This document shows, one piece after another, positions 48,360 to 56,008 of a stretch of 60,065 nt of DNA; position 1 is the stretch's first letter, and each line of letters opens with the position of its first letter. The notes under the pieces were generated by a model. The model saw nothing but the letters and a program-made list of their open reading frames with translations, did not search any database and was not told the origin of the DNA. The stretch covers positions 2,501 to 62,565 of the forward strand of contig NZ_ATDP01000088.1 of assembly GCF_000445105.1 (NCBI RefSeq), read 5' to 3'. The position numbers and the translations under genes were made by a program. Source of the stretch: Sphingobium lactosutens DS20. GTDB taxonomy: Bacteria; Pseudomonadota; Alphaproteobacteria; Sphingomonadales; Sphingomonadaceae.

Positions 48360-50396
48360 ATGACACCCACCAAGCTCCTGATCGGCCAGATCGCCGTTGT
48401 CTTCGCCATCGTCATTCTGGGCGTGTGGGCGGCGACGCAGTGGTGCGCGGACATGCTGGGCTATCAGACGCAGCTCGGCGCCCCCTGGTTCGTTCTGTTC
48501 GGCAGGCCGGTCTATGAGCCGTGGAAGCTGTTCGAATGGTGGTATTTCTACGAGGCCTACGCGCCGGAGGTTTTCGACAAGGCCGGTATGCTGGCGGCGG
48601 GCAGCGGTTTCATGGGGTGTGCCGCCGCGATCGCCGGCTCCCTCTGGCGGGCGCGGCAGAGCCGGCTCGTCACCACCTACGGCTCGTCGCGCTGGGCCTT
48701 GCCGCGCGAGATCGAACGGGCCGGGCTGTTCCGACCGGCAGGGGTCTTCCTCGGGCGGCTCAAGGACCGGTATCTGCGCCATGACGGACCGGAGCATGTC
48801 ATGGCCTTCGCGCCGACGCGCTCGGGCAAGGGCGTCGGCCTCGTCGTGCCGACGCTGCTCACCTGGACCGGCTCGGCCGTCATCCACGACATCAAGGGCG
48901 AAAACTGGCAGCTCACTGCTGGTTGGCGCGCGAAGTTCTCGCACTGCCTCTTGTTCAACCCGACCGACCCACGCTCTGCCCGCTACAATCCGCTGCTGGA
49001 GGTACGCAAGGGGCCGGACGAGGTGCGCGACGTCCAGAACATCGCCGACATTCTGGTCGATCCGGAGGGTGCGCTCGAACGCCGGAACCATTGGGAAAAG
49101 ACCAGTCACGCCTTGCTGGTCGGCGCCATCCTGCACGTACTGTACGCCGAGGAGGAGAAGACGCTGGCGCGTGTCGCCACCTTCCTGTCCGATCCGCGCC
49201 GGTCCTTCGCCGCGACGCTGCGGCGAATGATGGCGACCAACCATCTCGGCACGCCGGAGAATCCGAAGGTCCATCCGGTGGTAGCGTCTGCCGCGCGGGA
49301 GGTGCTGAACAAGTCGGAGAACGAGCGCTCGGGCGTGCTCTCCACCGCCATGTCCTTCCTCGGCCTCTATCGCGACCCGACCGTCGCGGCGACGACCTCG
49401 GCCTGCGACTGGCGCATTGCCGATCTCATGGATGCCGAACATCCGGTCTCGCTTTATCTGGTGATTCCGCCGTCCGACATCTCCCGCACCAAGCCGTTAG
49501 TCCGACTGGTCCTGAACCAGATCGGACGGCGATTGACCGAGCGGCTGGAGGGCGATCCGAAGAAGACCCGCAGGCATCAACTCATAATGATGCTCGACGA
49601 GTTCCCAGCGCTGGGACGGCTTGACTTCTTCGAGACGGCGCTGGCCTTCATGGCCGGCTATGGCATCCGCGCCTACCTCATTGCGCAGTCGCTCAATCAG
49701 ATTTCCAAGGCGTATGGCGAGAACAACGCCATTCTCGACAACTGCCATGTCCGCATTGCTTTTTCGTCAAATGATGAACGGACGGCGAAGCGCATCTCCG
49801 ACGCGCTGGGAACGGCGACCGAACTGCGCGCTCAGCGCAACTATGCCGGCCACCGGCTGGCGCCGTGGTTGTCGCATGTCATGGTCAGCCGCCAGGAGAC
49901 GGCGCGTCCGCTCTTGACGCCCGGCGAGGTGATGCAATTGCCGCCCGCGGACGAACTGGTGCTGGTCTCCGGCTTGCCGCCGATCCGGGCGAAGAAGCTC
50001 CGCTATTACGAAGATCGGAACTTTACGCAGCGTGTTCTGGCGGCCCCACATCTTTCCGAAGGCGGCTACGAGGACAAACCCGCACCGCGCCCCGACGACT
50101 GGAGCGGCCAGGTGCGCGATACCGACGACCGCCTGATGCCATCCGACGAGGACGGCACCAAGCGCGGTTCCCTTGGCGAGGAAGGCGGGCTTCAGCAGCA
50201 GCGCCATCCGGGCTTGGTGGAGGAACAGATCGCGAAACCCATCGAGCCGGGGCAGCCGGATCTTCCGGGGCTTGACGCGGACGAGTCGGATGTCGTCGCC
50301 GACAAGCGCGCCCTGGATCGGCTGTCGAAGCCGGCGCGCGTCTATGGCGTCAATGAAGCGATGGGACCGGACCGCGACATTCTGGACGGCTTTTGA
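48360..50396 (+). CDS. traG: TraG/VirD4-type coupling protein
   Basis: 678 residues. Two N-terminal membrane segments (about residues 7-25 and 78-96) anchor it in the inner membrane. Walker A is FAPTRSGKGVGLVVP near residue 147 and Walker B is LIMMLDEFPALGRLDF near 404. It brings the relaxase-DNA complex to the Trb channel. The conventional start ATG 48360 (MTPTKLLIGQIA) is chosen; an ATG at 48318 would add 14 residues. The C-terminus (from about 560) is acidic and probably binds the relaxase. A hairpin, AGCGACG-CGCC-CGTCGCT (50402-50419), follows the stop. Confidence 0.93.
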   Translation: MTPTKLLIGQIAVVFAIVILGVWAATQWCADMLGYQTQLGAPWFVLFGRPVYEPWKLFEWWYFYEAYAPEVFDKAGMLAAGSGFMGCAAAIAGSLWRARQSRLVTTYGSSRWALPREIERAGLFRPAGVFLGRLKDRYLRHDGPEHVMAFAPTRSGKGVGLVVPTLLTWTGSAVIHDIKGENWQLTAGWRAKFSHCLLFNPTDPRSARYNPLLEVRKGPDEVRDVQNIADILVDPEGALERRNHWEKTSHALLVGAILHVLYAEEEKTLARVATFLSDPRRSFAATLRRMMATNHLGTPENPKVHPVVASAAREVLNKSENERSGVLSTAMSFLGLYRDPTVAATTSACDWRIADLMDAEHPVSLYLVIPPSDISRTKPLVRLVLNQIGRRLTERLEGDPKKTRRHQLIMMLDEFPALGRLDFFETALAFMAGYGIRAYLIAQSLNQISKAYGENNAILDNCHVRIAFSSNDERTAKRISDALGTATELRAQRNYAGHRLAPWLSHVMVSRQETARPLLTPGEVMQLPPADELVLVSGLPPIRAKKLRYYEDRNFTQRVLAAPHLSEGGYEDKPAPRPDDWSGQVRDTDDRLMPSDEDGTKRGSLGEEGGLQQQRHPGLVEEQIAKPIEPGQPDLPGLDADESDVVADKRALDRLSKPARVYGVNEAMGPDRDILDGF

Positions 50397-50764
50397 GAAC
50401 GAGCGACGCGCCCGTCGCTTCCGGGCGCAGGGAGCCTCGCCTCGGGCAACGCGGTCTCTCTCGTCGTGAACACGGAACGCCCAGCTATATCAGCGGTTAA
50501 GATCGCATCACGGCCGAGGCTGGACCTTTGGCGGCGAGCGCGGGCTGTCTGCGGTTGATCCCAAAGCCGATGATGCAGGTCCTTGCAACTAGATGCCGCC
50601 TCACGCCCACTCCTGATGCCGACTGCTGATGGTTAGCTATCGTCCTGCAAGCTCCGGCTTAGGCTCCACTTCCATCGTCATCGGAGGCACTGTTGCCGGG
50701 CAACGGAGAGCATGAACGAAATTTTCATTTGATTTGTTACGGCTGTTACATTATTCATGTACCT
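50397..50764. other. Gap between traG and ChrB-like gene
   Basis: 368 bases with no gene. It contains the hairpin AGCGACG-CGCC-CGTCGCT at 50402-50419 and, just before the next gene, a direct repeat TGTTAC-GGC-TGTTAC (50735-50749) within an AT-rich segment that probably holds its promoter (TTGATT at 50729; no clear -10). Confidence 0.45.
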
Positions 50765-51307
50765 ATGTCTGAGATTGCTTGGCTGCTGCTTACCTACAAA
50801 GTGCCGCCGGAACCCGCGGCGCGGCGGATCGCGATCTGGCGGCGGCTGAAGGGCATGGGGGCGGTCTACCTGCAGAACGGTGTCTGCCTGCTGCCTAAGA
50901 CGGACGACCACGTGCGGCGCCTGAAGATGCTGGAGAACGATGTGGCCGAGGCCAAAGGGGAGTGTGTGATCTTGGAGACGGTCGCCCTCGACCGAGGTCA
51001 GGAGGAAAAGGTCATCGCCCGCTTCAAGGCCGACCGCGACGACGCCTACGAGGAGTTCATCGACAAGTGCGACGACTTCGAACGCGAAGTCGCCAAGGAG
51101 GTGGAGGCCAATCACTTCACCTACGCGGAGCTGGAGGAGAACGACGTCGATCTGAAGAAGTTGCAGGGCTGGCTGGCCAAGATCCGCAAGCTAGACTTCT
51201 ACGGTGCCTCCCGGGCCGCCGAGGCGGAAGAGCGGCTCAAGGGCTGCGAGGCCGTGCTAGACGCCTACGCCAAGCAGGTTTTTGAGGCCCTCGAAGAAAA
51301 CGGCTGA
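50765..51307 (+). CDS. ChrB N-terminal-domain-like protein
   Basis: 180 residues, beginning MSEIAWLLLTYKVPPEPAAR and AVYLQNGVCLLPKTDD, the pattern of the N-terminal domain of the chromate-resistance regulator ChrB. The C-terminal ChrB domain is absent; residues 90-175 are a charged coiled coil. No chrA transporter is nearby. It stands 40 bases upstream of the fluoride riboswitch, so it may be an accessory regulator of the fluoride operon or an independent passenger. The start ATG at 50765 has no clear ribosome site and the mRNA may be leaderless or nearly so. Confidence 0.7.
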   Translation: MSEIAWLLLTYKVPPEPAARRIAIWRRLKGMGAVYLQNGVCLLPKTDDHVRRLKMLENDVAEAKGECVILETVALDRGQEEKVIARFKADRDDAYEEFIDKCDDFEREVAKEVEANHFTYAELEENDVDLKKLQGWLAKIRKLDFYGASRAAEAEERLKGCEAVLDAYAKQVFEALEENG

Positions 51308-51347
51308 GGGAGAGAAAGCGAAGCAGGACAAGCTTGTAGATGATGAT

Positions 51348-51420
51348 GGGGATGGGGTCCCCCGATAACCGCCGATGAGGCTGATGACTCCTACCGGGCG
51401 TCCTGGGACGCAGGTAGGAG
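51348..51420 (+). promoter_or_regulatory. Fluoride riboswitch (crcB motif) with expression platform
   Basis: The aptamer at 51348-51395 matches the fluoride consensus: GGGGATGGGGTCCCCC, then GATAACCGCC, then GGCTGATGACTCCTACC. Its 3' strand CTCCTACC (51388-51395) can instead pair with GGTAGGAG (51413-51420) around GCGTCC-TG-GGACGC, giving a competing long hairpin. No T-run follows. Downstream CTTCCCG (51437-51443) can pair with CGGGAAG (51471-51477), covering part of the ribosome site AAGGAG. Translational control is therefore plausible. Confidence 0.92.
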
Positions 51421-51486
51421 CTTACTGCCCACACTGCTTCCCGGTTGCCCGACTTGATCGGAACCCTAATCGGGAAGGAGTAGCGC

Positions 51487-52236
51487 ATGTTCACCTGGTC
51501 CACTGCCGCGCCCGCCATCAGCGCGGCCTTCCTAGCCTCCCTCGTGGAGGTCGTTGAGGCCTTCACCATTGTGCTTGCCGTCGCCACGTTGCGCGGCTGG
51601 CGGCCGGCAGCGCTCGGCACCGTCGGCGCGCTCGCCGTGCTTGGCGCCATTGTCCTCACCCTCGGGCCCTTGCTCGACCGCGTGCCGCTGCATCTGCTGC
51701 AGCTGGTGGTCGGCATCCTGCTTCTGCTGTTCGGCATCGGCTGGCTGCGCAAGGCGGCGCTCAAGGCGGCCGGCGTCATCCCGCTGCACGATGAGGACGC
51801 GATCTTCGCCGCCGAGACGGCTCAACTCAGCGAGGAGGCTCGGCGCCGCAAGACCTCCCTCGATTGGATTGCCGGCATCACCGCCTTTAAGGCGGTTCTT
51901 CTCGAAGGTATGGAAGTGGTCTTCATCGTTATCGCGGTCGGCGCCGGTCGCGGCCTCCTCGGCCCGGCCAGTCTCGGAGCGCTGGCCGCTTGCGCGCTGG
52001 TCCTGCTGGTCGGCACCGTCGTTCACCGGCCGCTCTCGCGCGTTCCCGAGAACACGCTGAAGTTCGGCGTCGGGGTCATGCTCTCGGCCTTCGGCGTGTT
52101 CTGGACGGGCGAAGGCCTCGGCATTGAATGGCCCGGGCACGACCTTGCCCTCTTCGTCTTCGCCATCCTTTTCCTGAGCACCGGCCTGCTGGCGACGTCG
52201 ATCGCTCGGCGCCCCTTCGCGGAGGCGGTGAAATGA
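51487..52236 (+). CDS. Polytopic membrane protein (COG4280-like) of the fluoride operon
   Basis: 249 residues with about six or seven membrane segments. Two similar half-motifs, SLVEVVEAFTIVLAV near residue 20 and VLLEGMEVVFIVIAVG near 140, each carry Glu-X2-Glu inside a membrane segment, which suggests an internal duplication of transporter type and recalls the Glu pairs of FTR1 permeases. First gene after the riboswitch, so probably fluoride-induced. The ribosome site AAGGAG lies 6 bases before the ATG. The substrate is unknown. Confidence 0.78.
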   Translation: MFTWSTAAPAISAAFLASLVEVVEAFTIVLAVATLRGWRPAALGTVGALAVLGAIVLTLGPLLDRVPLHLLQLVVGILLLLFGIGWLRKAALKAAGVIPLHDEDAIFAAETAQLSEEARRRKTSLDWIAGITAFKAVLLEGMEVVFIVIAVGAGRGLLGPASLGALAACALVLLVGTVVHRPLSRVPENTLKFGVGVMLSAFGVFWTGEGLGIEWPGHDLALFVFAILFLSTGLLATSIARRPFAEAVK

Positions 52237-52478
52237 CCATTCTCAGAGATGTTCTCGCCGAGCTCATCGGTATGTTCGTCGGCGACGCCAGACTTTCAGC
52301 CGCCATTCTTGCGGTCGTCGCCGGCACTGCGCTTTTGATCGAGATTGGTCGTGTCGAACCCCTCATCGGTGGCGGTGTCCTGCTGGTCGGATGCCTTATC
52401 GTCCTGCTCGCAGCCGTGCGGCGAGCCGCCTTGCGTGCGACCGATCCGGGGTCGGGGAACCAGCGGGATTCCGCATAA
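52233..52478 (+). CDS. Small membrane protein of the fluoride operon
   Basis: 81 residues with two membrane segments (LSAAILAVVAGTALLIEI and LIGGGVLLVGCLIVLLAAV). The family is not recognised. It overlaps the upstream gene by 4 bases and the downstream crcB by 1 base (TAATG), so it is firmly part of the operon. Confidence 0.7.
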   Translation: MTILRDVLAELIGMFVGDARLSAAILAVVAGTALLIEIGRVEPLIGGGVLLVGCLIVLLAAVRRAALRATDPGSGNQRDSA

Positions 52479-52885
52479 TGCTGGAGATCGTCTGGCTGGC
52501 CGCCTGGGTGGCGGCCGGAAGTGCGTTGGGCGGTCTCGCACGCTTCTTCGTGTCGGGCCTGGTGGCGCGCGCTTTCGGCGAGACCTTTCCGTGGGGCACC
52601 ATGGTCGTCAACGTCAGCGGCGCTTTCGCCATCGGCGTGTTGGCGGCCTTGGCCCGGCGCCAGGGGTTGCTGACCCTTCCCGAGGCCTGGCCCATCGCGG
52701 TCACCGGGTTCCTCGGCAGTTACACCACGGTCTCGTCTTTCAGCCTTCAGACGCTTACTCTTGCACGCGAGGGAGAGTGGTTCCGGGCGGCTGGCAACAT
52801 CATGCTGTCTCTCGCCCTTTGTCTCACCGCCGCGGCGCTGGGTATGGCGGCGGCCCTTGAATTGACCAGAGGAAGCGGCCCGTGA
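52478..52885 (+). CDS. crcB: CrcB/Fluc fluoride channel subunit 1
   Basis: 135 residues with four membrane segments. Family motifs: GGLARFFVSG near residue 20, PWGTMVVNVSGAF near 40-52, and GFLGSYTTVSSFSLQT near 73-88. Fluc channels export fluoride as antiparallel dimers. In this copy the Phe-box reads YTTVSSFS rather than FTTFSTFS, so two of the aromatic positions differ. It is paired with a second crcB directly downstream, suggesting a heterodimer with fixed opposite topologies. Confidence 0.92.
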   Translation: MLEIVWLAAWVAAGSALGGLARFFVSGLVARAFGETFPWGTMVVNVSGAFAIGVLAALARRQGLLTLPEAWPIAVTGFLGSYTTVSSFSLQTLTLAREGEWFRAAGNIMLSLALCLTAAALGMAAALELTRGSGP

Positions 52886-53331
52886 CGGCGGCGCCGACAA
52901 CGCACCCTCGTTGGCGGGCGCTGCGCGATGGCCTGCTGCTGTATCTGGCGGTGGCGCTGGGCACCGCGATCGGCGGTGTCGCCCGGGCGCTGGTCTCCCT
53001 GGCGGCGATCGAGCTTGCCGGTCCCGGCCTTCCCTGGGGAACACTGGCCGCAAACCTCGTGGGCTCGTTCATCATCGGCTTCTATGCGACTCTGTCGGCG
53101 CCGGATGGACGACTCTTTGTCGGCGCGCGGCAGCGCCATTTCGTGATGACCGGCATCTGCGGCGGTTTCACCACCTTCTCGGTGTTCAGCCTGGAGACCC
53201 TGCGTTTCGCCGTAGAGGGGCTCTATTGGATGGCTGCGGTCTATGTGGGCTTGTCGCTCGTCACCTGGCTTGCCGCAGCCTGGCTCGGCCACGCATTGGC
53301 GACGCGTATCAACAAACTAGGAGGAGCATGA
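52882..53331 (+). CDS. crcB: CrcB/Fluc fluoride channel subunit 2
   Basis: 149 residues, starting with GTG in a GTGA overlap. Motifs: IGGVARALVSL, PWGTLAANLVGSF and GICGGFTTFSVFSLET; here the Phe-box is intact. It has a longer basic N-terminus than subunit 1, in line with opposite membrane orientation. The two subunits differ clearly, so they are not a recent duplication. Confidence 0.92.
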   Translation: MTAAPTTHPRWRALRDGLLLYLAVALGTAIGGVARALVSLAAIELAGPGLPWGTLAANLVGSFIIGFYATLSAPDGRLFVGARQRHFVMTGICGGFTTFSVFSLETLRFAVEGLYWMAAVYVGLSLVTWLAAAWLGHALATRINKLGGA

Positions 53332-53675
53332 TCATGGAAATTCCCAAGGAGGCGGTTCTGCTTCGCGTTTTCATCGGCGAGGATGATCGCGACGGCAACC
53401 GCCCGTTGTACGAGGCGATTGTCCTGAAGGCGCGAGAGCTGCACCTGGCCGGCGCTACCGTGCTGCGCGGCGCCATGGGGTTCGGTCACTCGAGCCGGCT
53501 GCATACGGCGAAGATCTTGCGGCTATCAGAGGACCTGCCCCTGATCATCGAGATCGTCGACAGCGAAGAGAAGATCAACGCCTTTTTGCCGACCTTGGAC
53601 GGCCTGATGACGAGCGGCCTGGTTACGCTGGAGAAGGTCAAGGTCTTGCAATACGGCCCGCCCGCTAAGAGCTGA
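53328..53675 (+). CDS. DUF190 (PII-like) protein of the fluoride operon
   Basis: 115 residues from the ATG at 53328, which overlaps the crcB stop (ATGA) and follows GGAGGAGC. The sequence EAVLLRVFIGEDDRDGNRPL and GATVLRGAMGFG, with LIIEIVDSEEKI, is the DUF190 family, small ferredoxin-like trimers related to PII proteins. DUF190 genes are frequent companions of crcB. Probably a ligand-sensing partner of the channel. Last gene of the fluoride unit. Confidence 0.88.
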   Translation: MIMEIPKEAVLLRVFIGEDDRDGNRPLYEAIVLKARELHLAGATVLRGAMGFGHSSRLHTAKILRLSEDLPLIIEIVDSEEKINAFLPTLDGLMTSGLVTLEKVKVLQYGPPAKS

Positions 53676-54058
53676 ACCGTGCCGGAGCTTGGCAAAAGCA
53701 CAGGTGAGTAGCTTGCTCCGCCGGTGCCGCTCGAGCTCAACGATGCTCTCCAACCGGTATTGGATTGCTGGAAGGTGCTTGATCTCCTGACCACGTAATT
53801 GGGTCGCCGACTCCGCGGCATCCGAACGGCCGCTTCCCTGCTGTTACAGAAATCGATGGTCCATGATTGACGCTTGCCTTGAGCTTCTGATGTCACTGAC
53901 ACCCGGCGATCAATCGTAGCTGACCCAACACATCCAAGACGTTCGAGCCGCGTCTCCCGCGCATCGTCGCATTCCGTCGTACATAAAGGCCGTAAGAGAT
54001 TCCGGCGCATCCGGCGATCCTTGTCCTGACTTTTTCAAGACCGTCAGGGCAAGACTGC
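53676..54058. other. Gap between fluoride operon and copG-like gene
   Basis: 383 bases without a gene. It ends with copy 2 of the candidate operator. The rest shows nothing recognisable and may be a scar of cargo insertion, since copG normally follows traG directly in related elements. Confidence 0.45.
53969..54004 (+). promoter_or_regulatory. Candidate operator upstream of copG-like gene (copy 2)
   Basis: Second copy of the block at 48273-48308: GCATTCC, 2 bases, CGTACATAA, then GGCC and TAAG, ending TTCCG, with only a few differences. It lies 54 bases before the copG-like ATG. A ribbon-helix-helix protein that autoregulates and also controls traG would explain both copies. Confidence 0.5.
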
Positions 54059-54460
54059 ATGAAGCCGCGCCACAACATCTACATCGACGAGGAAACGAGC
54101 GCCGAGCTCGAAGCGCTGGCGGCCAGGCCCGGCGTCTCCAAATCCGCGATCATCACCGACGCGATCCGCCATTACATCCGTCACCGCGGCGCCCATGCGC
54201 TCGATGAGGCGCTGAGGATCCGCCTCGACCGGCTGACGCGCGAGAACAATCTGATCCGGCGCGACATCGATGTCCTGACTGAGAGCCTCGCCTTCTTCGT
54301 GCGGCTCTACCTCACCTTCAACGCGCACACGCCGATCCCGGACAAGGCGACGCAGGCGGTCGCGCAGGAACGCTACCAGAAATTCGTCGAGCAGGTTGGC
54401 CGCCAAATCGCGGGCGGCAAGCGCTCGCTCGGCCCCAGGGACGGGGAGGAAATCCCATGA
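54059..54460 (+). CDS. CopG-type ribbon-helix-helix regulator
   Basis: 133 residues. The N-terminal 45 are a ribbon-helix-helix domain: RHNIYIDEETSAELEALAAR then VSKSAIITDAIRHYI. The C-terminal part is a helical oligomerisation region. In this ICE family the gene heads the trb operon and is annotated CopG/conjugal transfer regulator. It overlaps trbB by 4 bases. Likely a repressor acting on the repeated site 54 bases upstream and on the copy before traG. Confidence 0.85.
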   Translation: MKPRHNIYIDEETSAELEALAARPGVSKSAIITDAIRHYIRHRGAHALDEALRIRLDRLTRENNLIRRDIDVLTESLAFFVRLYLTFNAHTPIPDKATQAVAQERYQKFVEQVGRQIAGGKRSLGPRDGEEIP

Positions 54461-55419
54461 GCACGACCGCCGAAGAACGCCGCCGCGCCATGCTCAAGAC
54501 AGCAATGGGACCGGCGATCAACGAGGCCCTCGGTGACCCCGCCGTCATCGAGGTGATGATCAACCCCGACGGCAGACTCTGGATTGATCGGCTTGGTGAG
54601 GGGCGAAGCGATGCCGGCCTGCGTGTTCACCCCTCCGAAACCGAGCGGATCATCCGCCTGGTCGCCTCCCATGTCCGCGCCGAGGTGCATGCCGACAATC
54701 CCATTGTCAGCGCCGAGCTGCCGTCGGGAGAGCGATTCGAGGGCGTGCTGCCGCCGGTCGCGTTGGCACCGTGTTTCGCCATCCGCAAGCCGGCCGCGAA
54801 GATATTCACCCTCGCCGACTACGTCCGTGCCCAGATCATGGTCCCGATCCAGGCCGAAGCCCTCAAGCACGCGGTGCGGGAGCGGAGGAACATACTGGTC
54901 GCGGGCGGAACCTCCTCGGGCAAGACCACGCTTGCCAATGCGCTGCTGGCCGAGATCGCCGACTGCGACGAGCGGGTCATCCTCATCGAGGATACGCGCG
55001 AGTTGCAATGCGCGGCGGTGGATTGCGTGGCGCTGCGCACGCGGCCGGGTGTCGTATCTCTGGCCGATCTCGTGCGCTCGACCCTGCGCCTGCGCCCCGA
55101 CCGGATCATCGTTGGCGAGGTGCGGGGTGCCGAAGCGCTCGACATGCTCAAGGCGTGGAACACCGGTCATCCGGGCGGCATCGCCACCGTGCATGCCAAT
55201 TCCGCCCACGCCGCCCTCTACCGGATCGAGCAGCTCATCCAAGAGAGCGTCAGCGTCATCCCGCGTCGCCTGATCGCCGAGGCGATCGATCTCGTCGTGT
55301 TTATCGCGGGCCGCGGCTCATCCCGCCGCATCGAGACCATCGCCGAAGTCACCGGCCTCGACGCCAACGGCGATTACGTCGTCAACGCCCTTTCCCTCCC
55401 GCAGCTCCAGCACTCTTGA
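54457..55419 (+). CDS. trbB: TrbB, VirB11-type secretion ATPase
   Basis: 320 residues. Walker A is VAGGTSSGKTTLANALLAE near residues 148-166. The Asp box (VILIEDTRELQC), Walker B (RPDRIIVGEVRGAEALDML) and His box (GHPGGIATVHANSA) follow in order. TrbB is a hexameric cytoplasmic ATPase powering pilus assembly and DNA transfer. First Trb structural gene, translationally coupled to copG. No defects seen. Confidence 0.95.
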   Translation: MSTTAEERRRAMLKTAMGPAINEALGDPAVIEVMINPDGRLWIDRLGEGRSDAGLRVHPSETERIIRLVASHVRAEVHADNPIVSAELPSGERFEGVLPPVALAPCFAIRKPAAKIFTLADYVRAQIMVPIQAEALKHAVRERRNILVAGGTSSGKTTLANALLAEIADCDERVILIEDTRELQCAAVDCVALRTRPGVVSLADLVRSTLRLRPDRIIVGEVRGAEALDMLKAWNTGHPGGIATVHANSAHAALYRIEQLIQESVSVIPRRLIAEAIDLVVFIAGRGSSRRIETIAEVTGLDANGDYVVNALSLPQLQHS

Positions 55420-55430
55420 AAGGACATCTC

Positions 55431-55739
55431 ATGCGCAAGAAACTTCGATTTCTTTCGTCCGCCGCCCTCACGTTTCTGCTCACGGCCCCGGCCTATGCGG
55501 CGGGCTCCGGCATGCCGTGGGAAGAACCGCTCCAGCGCATCCTGGAGTCGGTCCAGGGGCCGGTGGCCAAGATCGTCGCGGTGATCATCATCATCATCAC
55601 CGGCTTGACGCTCGCCTTCGGCGAGACTTCGGGCGGTTTTCGGCGGCTGATCCAGATCGTCTTCGGCCTGTCCATCGCCTTCGCGGCGTCGAGCTTCTTC
55701 CTCTCCTTCTTCTCCTTCGGCGGCGGGGCGCTCGTCTGA
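55431..55739 (+). CDS. trbC: TrbC, VirB2-type pilin precursor
   Basis: 102 residues. A signal peptide runs to about residue 24 (FLSSAALTFLLTAPAYA, cleavage after AYA). Two membrane segments follow (VAKIVAVIIIIITGLTLAF and IQIVFGLSIAFAASSFFL). It is the pilus subunit, probably processed by TraF encoded at 37049. The ATG at 55431 follows AAAGGACATCTC. It overlaps trbD as TGATG. Confidence 0.92.
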   Translation: MRKKLRFLSSAALTFLLTAPAYAAGSGMPWEEPLQRILESVQGPVAKIVAVIIIIITGLTLAFGETSGGFRRLIQIVFGLSIAFAASSFFLSFFSFGGGALV

Positions 55740-56008
55740 TGGATGCTGCTCGCCACATCGAAGGCTTCGAAATCTCCGTCCATCGCGCGCTGACCGAGCC
55801 GATTCTGCTCGGCGGCGCGCCGCGCGCCGTCGCCATCCTCAACGGCACGCTGGCGGCTGCTATCGGCCTCGGGCTCCAGCAGTGGATTGCCGGGCTTGGC
55901 CTGTTCGTCGCCGGGCATACCCTGGCGGTGTTTGCGGCCAGGCGCGATCCGGACTTCTTGCCCGTGCTAGCCCGCCACCTGCGTCAACGGGGGTGGTGGC
56001 GATGCTGA
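55739..56008 (+). CDS. trbD: TrbD, VirB3-type inner membrane protein
   Basis: 89 residues, beginning FEISVHRALTEPILLGGAPR, the VirB3/TrbD signature, followed by two membrane segments. It is an inner-membrane channel component that works with TrbE. It starts within the trbC stop and overlaps trbE by 7 bases. Confidence 0.9.
   Translation: MDAARHIEGFEISVHRALTEPILLGGAPRAVAILNGTLAAAIGLGLQQWIAGLGLFVAGHTLAVFAARRDPDFLPVLARHLRQRGWWRC

Noticed and set aside
53486..54010. 174-codon minus-strand frame after the fluoride operon
   Set aside because: Overlaps the DUF190 gene antisense and the candidate operator; no motif and no ribosome site.
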